9,447 nucleotides of DNA, taken from CAZMVU01 sp964569295 (GTDB taxonomy: Bacteria > Hydrogenedentota > Hydrogenedentia > Hydrogenedentales > JAGMZX01). Of the stretch, positions 5,980-9,447 are shown in pieces; positions within the stretch are counted from its first letter, which is position 1, and every line of letters begins with the position of its first letter. Where the stretch lies: positions 1-9,447 of the forward strand of contig CAZMVU010000194.1 in the NCBI GenBank assembly GCA_964569295.1, given 5' to 3'. The notes below the pieces were generated by a model, which saw only the letters and a program-made list of their open reading frames with translations, was not told where the DNA came from and ran no database searches. Both the position numbers and the translations under genes were made by a program.

Positions 5980-6000
5980 CTTGCCAGAAGGACTGGCAGG
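5980..6000 (+). promoter_or_regulatory. Leader hairpin with AAGGA in the loop
   Basis: TGCCAG (5982-5987) pairs with CTGGCA (5993-5998), extended by one G-U and one C-G pair (5980-5981 with 5999-6000). The 5-base loop is AAGGA (5988-5992), which is Shine-Dalgarno-like and sits 9 bases before an ATG at 6002. A GGA in a hairpin loop also fits the general form of CsrA/RsmA targets, but no such regulator is seen in this window. The hairpin lies at the very 5' end of the predicted transcript. Confidence 0.55.
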
Positions 6001-6001
6001 T

Positions 6002-6088
6002 ATGAGGCAAAAAACGATTGTTATGTGCTCCTGCGTCTATGCCATGGGCTGCGCGTTGCACGGCAGAAAGGGGATTACAAGAACATGA
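6002..6088 (+). CDS. Possible 28-residue leader peptide overlapping the lipoprotein start
   Basis: An ATG-initiated frame of 28 codons begins 9 bases after the AAGGA loop and ends at TGA 6086-6088. It overlaps the lipoprotein ATG (6085-6087) as ATGA, the classical arrangement for translational coupling. The peptide starts MRQKTIV, has a hydrophobic middle with three cysteines (C9, C11, C17) and ends in a basic stretch (GRKGITRT). The lipoprotein's own ribosome site, GAAAGGGG (6066-6073), lies inside it, so ribosomes on the leader would move across that site. I recognise no homologue, and a frame this short can arise by chance; the support is the layout of promoter, hairpin, ribosome site and ATGA overlap. 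Confidence 0.4.
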   Translation: MRQKTIVMCSCVYAMGCALHGRKGITRT

Positions 6089-7119
6089 TGAGTAACCGTG
6101 TGATTAGTACGTTGATGGTCGTGGCGGCGGTGGCGCTTCTGGCGGGCTGTCCGACGCGCCCGCGGCTGGGCGTTTCGACGGATGTCCTGCGATTTGAAGT
6201 CGATGCAAACGGCAACTACGAAACGGTAAAGACATTCGAGGTGTTCAACCGCGGGAAGCAAGGGCTGATGCTCGACTTCACCGTGTCGGCGGACCAAGGG
6301 TGGATCCAGGTGGATCCGGTAAACGACAACAGCATTGGGGAGGACGCCCCCGTGACGGTCACGGTGACGATTGATCGGGATTTCGTGGCGAAGAACACGC
6401 CCGAATACGCCACCGGCACCATCACCGTGCATACGGACCACGAAGAAAAGGCGATCGCGGTGACGACAGCGCCCAATTACTTCACCGAGGAGTATGCCGG
6501 TAGCGTGGATCTGGACCAGACACAACTCGTGATGGCGCCCACGGGTGGCCTGAGCTTCTACGGGGCGGTGAATCGTGATTTGACCGGCACGGACTATCCG
6601 ACGGACCCGGCGGGCGGTCTGGTGCTCGACTTTCTCTCGATGGGCGATCCCGTGGAAACCGAGCTGTTGCTGGGCAAGAGCATCCCGTTCTACGGAGAGG
6701 AAATCAGCAGGTTCTATATTTCCAGCAAGGGCGCCGTTGGCATGGGCGGTCCGGGGTCGGATGGCGGCACGCCGGAAGAACACTTCGCCCAGCCGCAGAT
6801 TTCCGTGTTTCCCATGGATGCCGCGACCGATGGGGAAGTATCGATCCTGCAGGACGACGAGAAGTTTGTGGTTACCTACGATGACGTGCCGACAGCAGCG
6901 GCTGCCAAGCAAGGCATGACGAACGATATCCAGCTCGAGATGTACTTCAACGGTGAAATCCGCATCAGTTACTTGCAGGCGGATCCCGCGGCACAAGGGG
7001 TTATCGGCCTGAGCTCCGGCGGTGGCGCCGGCACGGACGACGGCCTGCCGGTGGACTTTGTCGACACGGACTTGTCGGAGGTGGATGTGAACACCAGCAA
7101 CGTGAAGCTGGGCTTCTAG
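6085..7119 (+). CDS. BACON-like domain lipoprotein with C-terminal beta-rich domain
   Basis: 344-residue predicted lipoprotein. A hydrophobic signal ends in the lipobox L19-A20-G21-C22, so C22 would be lipidated; the next residue is Pro, not the Asp that retains lipoproteins in the inner membrane of enterobacteria. Residues about 28-125 resemble a BACON-type Ig fold: LRFEVDANG early, VFNRGKQG, a Trp-Ile strand (GWIQVDP, 72-78), VTVTID, then GTITVHTD. Such domains usually bind carbohydrate or mucin or act as spacers. Residues about 150-315 form a second beta-rich domain (FYISSKGAVGMGG, ISVFPMD, FVVTYDDV, EMYFNGEIRISYLQ, GVIGLSSGGG), like the nidogen-type sandwich found in secreted proteins. 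No catalytic residues are evident, so a binding or surface role is inferred. The in-frame GTG at 6025 would put 20 residues ahead of the signal; ATG 6085 has GAAAGGGG 11 bases upstream. A strong terminator follows within 30 bases. Confidence 0.85.
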   Translation: MMSNRVISTLMVVAAVALLAGCPTRPRLGVSTDVLRFEVDANGNYETVKTFEVFNRGKQGLMLDFTVSADQGWIQVDPVNDNSIGEDAPVTVTVTIDRDFVAKNTPEYATGTITVHTDHEEKAIAVTTAPNYFTEEYAGSVDLDQTQLVMAPTGGLSFYGAVNRDLTGTDYPTDPAGGLVLDFLSMGDPVETELLLGKSIPFYGEEISRFYISSKGAVGMGGPGSDGGTPEEHFAQPQISVFPMDAATDGEVSILQDDEKFVVTYDDVPTAAAAKQGMTNDIQLEMYFNGEIRISYLQADPAAQGVIGLSSGGGAGTDDGLPVDFVDTDLSEVDVNTSNVKLGF

Positions 7120-7144
7120 CCGATCCCCACACACAGCATGAAAC

Positions 7145-7182
7145 GCGGGCCTTTCCTCGATGGAAGGGCCCGCTTCCCTTTT
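7145..7182 (+). terminator. Strong intrinsic terminator after the lipoprotein gene
   Basis: GCGGGCCTTTCC (7145-7156) pairs with GGAAGGGCCCGC (7162-7173) over 12 positions, with one G-U pair and a 5-base loop. The downstream strand is pyrimidine-rich, ending in TTTT (7179-7182). It begins 26 bases past the stop codon. Confidence 0.88.
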
Positions 7183-7208
7183 ACAGGCGGCCGCTCACCC
7201 CGTACAAT
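7180..7208 (+). promoter_or_regulatory. Probable promoter of the S9 peptidase gene
   Basis: TTTACA (7180-7185; 5 of 6) and TACAAT (7203-7208; 5 of 6) are 17 bases apart. The -35 box shares its first three T with the tail of the preceding terminator. The predicted start is near 7214, giving a leader of about 90 bases. CGGCGTCC (7245-7252) in that leader pairs with GGACGCCG (7283-7290), ending 3 bases before the AGGAGGA ribosome site at 7294-7300. Confidence 0.68.
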
Positions 7209-7306
7209 ACCTCTTCTTGAACCTATGGAAAGCCGCCAGATCGACGGCGTCCCCACCATCAGCGCTCCAGCCGGGGTGCGCCGGACGCCGCACAGGAGGA
7301 CGCCCG

Positions 7307-9370
7307 ATGACTTTGAACGTGCCCCGACGCCTTTCAACTGTGTTGGCCGCCGGCCTGGTTATACTCGGGGGCTGCGCGCACACAGGATCGCCGGATCAAC
7401 CCATGGAGAATGCGCCGATGCTCATCTCGCGTGATGTCTTGTTTGGAAATCCTGACCGGGTCATGGCGCGGCTCAGTCCCGATGGCACACACCTCGCCTA
7501 CCTCGCGCCGGATGAAGGGGTACTGAATGTCTGGGTGGGGCCGGCTACGGACCCCGACGCCGCCAGCGCCGTGACCTCGGATCGCGAGCGGGGCGTGCGC
7601 AATTATTTCTGGGCGCACACGAACCGGCACATTATCTACCTGCAGGACGCGGACGGCAACGAAAACTGGCGGGTTCATGTGGTCGACCTGGAAACGGGGG
7701 ACACGCGCGATGCGACGCCGCTCGAGGAGGTGCAAGCGCGTATCGAGAAGGTGAGCCGGAAGTTTCCGGGCGAGATACTCATTGGCCTCAATGACCAGAA
7801 TCCGCAATTGCACGACATCTACAAGCTGGATCTGGAGAGCGGCGAGCGCACGCTCGTCCTGAAGAATCCCGGATTTGCCGGATTCATCATCGACGACGAC
7901 TTCAACATTCGCTTCGCCGTGCGCATGACCGCCGATGGCGGCAAGGAAATCCTGCGCCGGACCACGGAAGAACAGTGGGAACCATTCATCACGCTCGGCA
8001 TGACCGACGCCCTCACGACGACCATCTTCGGGTTCGACCAGTCCGGCACGGTGGCCTATCTCGCCGACAGCCGCGAACGGGACACGGCGGCGCTCTTCAG
8101 CCTCGATCTCGGTTCCGGCGAGAAACGGCTCCTTGCCGCCGATGAACGCGCGGATTTGAGCGATGTGCTCATACATCCTACGGAAAAGCATGTCGAGGCC
8201 GCGGCCTTCACCTACGCGCAGAAGGAGTGGGAGATCATCGATGAAGCGATTGCAGCGGACTTTGAGGTATTGCGCGCGGTGACCAAGGGGGACTTCGAGA
8301 TCGTGAGCCGCACGCTGGCGGACGATGCCTGGGTCGTGGTCTATCAGGTGGACGACGGCGCGGCCCGCTACTATTACTATGACCGCGCAGCGCAGGAGGC
8401 CGAGTTCCTGTTTACGAACCGCACCGCCCTCGAGGGGAAGCCGCTCGTAGCCATGCACCCCGTTATTATTACGGCGCGCGATGGTCTCGATCTGGTCAGT
8501 TACCTGTCGCTGCCCGCGGGTACGGACGCCGATACCGACGGGCGGCCGGCGCGTCCCCAACCGATGGTGCTCTCGGTGCACGGGGGACCGTGGGCGCGCG
8601 ATGAATGGGGCTACAACCCGTATCACCAGTGGCTCGCCAACCGCGGCTACGCCGTGCTCAGCGTCAATTTCCGGGGGTCGACCGGATTCGGTAAGTCGTT
8701 CCTCAACGAGGGCAACAAGGCGTGGGGCCGCAGCATGCACGACGACCTTGTCGACGCGGTAGCCTGGGCTGTGGCGGAGGGTGTGGCCGATCCGGACCGG
8801 GTCGGGATCATGGGCGGTAGTTATGGCGGCTACGCGGCCTTGGCCGCACTCACCTTCACGCCTGAGCGCTTCGCCTGCGCCGTGGATATCGTGGGGCCCT
8901 CGAACCTTATCACCCTGCTCGAATCGATACCGCCTTACTGGGAGCCCATGCGCGCCCTGTTCACCACGCGTGTGGGCGACCCCGCCACGGAGGAAGGCCG
9001 CGCGCTCCTGAAAGAACGATCCCCGCTCACCTATGCCGACCGGATCGAGCGGCCGTTGCTCATTGCCCAGGGCGCCAACGATCCCCGCGTGAAGCAGGCG
9101 GAATCCGACCAGATCGTGCAGGCCATGAAGGCCAAGGAAATACCCGTCACGTATGTGCTGTACCCGGATGAAGGCCACGGGTTCGCGCGTCCCGAGAACC
9201 GGCTGTCTTTTCATGCGATAACCGAGGGATTCCTGGCCGAGCATCTCGGGGGCCGGTTCGAGCCCATCGGCGATGACTTCGCGCAATCGTCGGTCACCGT
9301 GCCCACGGGCGCACAGGCCGTTCCCGGACTCAAAGAAGCCCTCGATCAACAGAAAGCCTCGGCACAGTGA
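7307..9370 (+). CDS. S9-family serine peptidase lipoprotein (acylaminoacyl-/dipeptidyl-peptidase-like)
   Basis: 687 residues, the usual length for two-domain S9 peptidases. The N-terminus has a lipobox L20-G21-G22-C23, so it is probably lipid-anchored on the periplasmic or outer surface. Residues about 45-395 form the seven-bladed-propeller region with repeated blade patterns (LSPDGTHLAYLAPD; RHIIYLQDADGNENWRVHVVD). The alpha/beta-hydrolase domain runs about 415-650. The triad is complete: S505 in GGSYGGY, D592 in GANDPR and H624 in DEGHGF, with HGGP (425-428) forming the oxyanion side. The VDIVGPSNLITLLE and PPYW stretches are characteristic of bacterial S9 dipeptidyl/acylaminoacyl peptidases. 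It should release short peptides or N-terminal residues from oligopeptides. ATG 7307 has AGGAGGA (7294-7300) at 6-base spacing; the in-frame ATG at 7160 lies inside the preceding terminator and is rejected. A C-terminal tail of about 30 residues extends past the hydrolase domain. A short hairpin lies 27 bases after the stop. Confidence 0.96.
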   Translation: MTLNVPRRLSTVLAAGLVILGGCAHTGSPDQPMENAPMLISRDVLFGNPDRVMARLSPDGTHLAYLAPDEGVLNVWVGPATDPDAASAVTSDRERGVRNYFWAHTNRHIIYLQDADGNENWRVHVVDLETGDTRDATPLEEVQARIEKVSRKFPGEILIGLNDQNPQLHDIYKLDLESGERTLVLKNPGFAGFIIDDDFNIRFAVRMTADGGKEILRRTTEEQWEPFITLGMTDALTTTIFGFDQSGTVAYLADSRERDTAALFSLDLGSGEKRLLAADERADLSDVLIHPTEKHVEAAAFTYAQKEWEIIDEAIAADFEVLRAVTKGDFEIVSRTLADDAWVVVYQVDDGAARYYYYDRAAQEAEFLFTNRTALEGKPLVAMHPVIITARDGLDLVSYLSLPAGTDADTDGRPARPQPMVLSVHGGPWARDEWGYNPYHQWLANRGYAVLSVNFRGSTGFGKSFLNEGNKAWGRSMHDDLVDAVAWAVAEGVADPDRVGIMGGSYGGYAALAALTFTPERFACAVDIVGPSNLITLLESIPPYWEPMRALFTTRVGDPATEEGRALLKERSPLTYADRIERPLLIAQGANDPRVKQAESDQIVQAMKAKEIPVTYVLYPDEGHGFARPENRLSFHAITEGFLAEHLGGRFEPIGDDFAQSSVTVPTGAQAVPGLKEALDQQKASAQ

Positions 9371-9397
9371 TGATGCACTGGAACATCCCTGTCTAAC

Positions 9398-9412
9398 GTG
9401 GGCTGCGCCCAC
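9398..9412. repeat. Short GTGGGC/GCCCAC hairpin after the peptidase gene
   Basis: GTGGGC (9398-9403) and GCCCAC (9407-9412) form a 6-bp stem around a TGC triloop, 27 bases past the peptidase stop. No T run follows, so it is not a convincing terminator. It resembles REP-type units and shares a GGCTGC core with the palindrome at 3185-3204. The remaining bases to the window end hold nothing else I can identify. Confidence 0.4.
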
Positions 9413-9447
9413 AACCCAAGGATCGAATGGCGTGTTTCCCGGTTGTT

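Larger units (their letters stand above)
5555..6001. other. Gene-free spacer between the cohesin-like and lipoprotein genes
   Basis: It holds, in order, a short hairpin (5622-5640), a strong terminator (5655-5696), a 44-bp tandem repeat (5697-5784), and a bulged GC hairpin (GGTTCC 5846-5851 with GGAACC 5868-5873, plus CCGC 5854-5857 with GCGG 5864-5867). These are followed by an AT-rich palindrome (5917-5940) and a promoter (5943-5971). A frame of 88 codons runs across it from GTG 5640, but it starts in front of the terminator, crosses the repeat and has no ribosome site, so I do not call it a gene. Confidence 0.6.

Noticed and set aside
6025..6084. GTG-initiated N-terminal extension of the lipoprotein
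   Set aside because: It would place 20 residues ahead of a standard lipoprotein signal and has no good ribosome site.
5460..6208. A 22-base similarity between 5460 and 6187 (CTGCG-x-TT-x-GAAGT)
   Set aside because: About 17 of 22 bases match but in different reading frames, so it is probably coincidence of similar codon use.
6037..7134. 365-codon open frame on the minus strand
   Set aside because: It is antisense to the BACON-like lipoprotein and has His/Arg-rich shadow composition with no ribosome site that I can support.
7160..7306. ATG-initiated N-terminal extension of the S9 peptidase
   Set aside because: It starts inside a strong terminator hairpin and upstream of the promoter; ATG 7307 has an ideal AGGAGGA.
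7334..9412. 692-codon open frame on the minus strand
   Set aside because: It is antisense to the S9 peptidase, whose catalytic triad and lipobox are intact; it is a GC-driven shadow.
1..9447. CRISPR array, tRNA/rRNA gene, transposase or phage gene
   Set aside because: No regularly spaced repeats, cloverleaf or rRNA-like sequence, and no DDE, serine or tyrosine recombinase motifs were seen on either strand.

Overview
The window reads as chromosomal DNA from a GC-rich Gram-negative-type bacterium. Two proteins carry lipoprotein signals, one carries a twin-arginine (Tat) signal, two carry a Sec signal plus a C-terminal membrane anchor, and there are good sigma-70-like promoters and intrinsic terminators. 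The mix of PA14, cohesin-like, BACON-like, GHL10/DUF187-like and S9 peptidase proteins, set in long spacers, resembles polysaccharide- and protein-degrading lineages such as Hydrogenedentota or the PVC group. That placement is inference from protein style only; no marker gene is present.

All six confident genes lie on the + strand. (1) 312-1640: secreted double-PA14/Ig-like protein with a C-terminal membrane anchor. (2) 1893-3170: Tat-exported TIM-barrel glycoside-hydrolase-like protein. (3) 3730-4251: small four-helix membrane protein of unknown function with a TTG start. (4) 4451-5554: cohesin-like domain on a long acidic linker with a C-terminal membrane anchor. (5) 6085-7119: lipoprotein with a BACON-like domain and a second beta-rich domain. 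(6) 7307-9370: S9-family serine peptidase lipoprotein with a complete Ser-Asp-His triad.

The genes do not look like one tight operon. Spacers run from about 190 to 560 bases; convincing terminators follow genes 4 and 5 and a plausible one follows gene 1. Promoter-like elements precede genes 3, 5 and 6. Every product except the small membrane protein is predicted to act outside the cytoplasm, so the window looks like a neighbourhood of separately transcribed cell-surface and secreted functions (carbohydrate binding, glycan hydrolysis, peptide hydrolysis).

The most unusual content is in the spacers. A 27-bp inverted repeat with one mismatch (3381-3497) forms a nested hairpin. A 28-codon leader ORF at 6002-6088 has its Shine-Dalgarno in a hairpin loop and its stop overlaps the lipoprotein start as ATGA. 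Two AT-rich operator-like palindromes lie at 4319-4340 and 5917-5940. A two-copy 44-bp tandem repeat lies at 5697-5784. An in-frame GTGGCC hexanucleotide tract encodes the membrane anchor of the cohesin-like protein. I found no tRNA, rRNA, CRISPR array, transposase or recognisable riboswitch.
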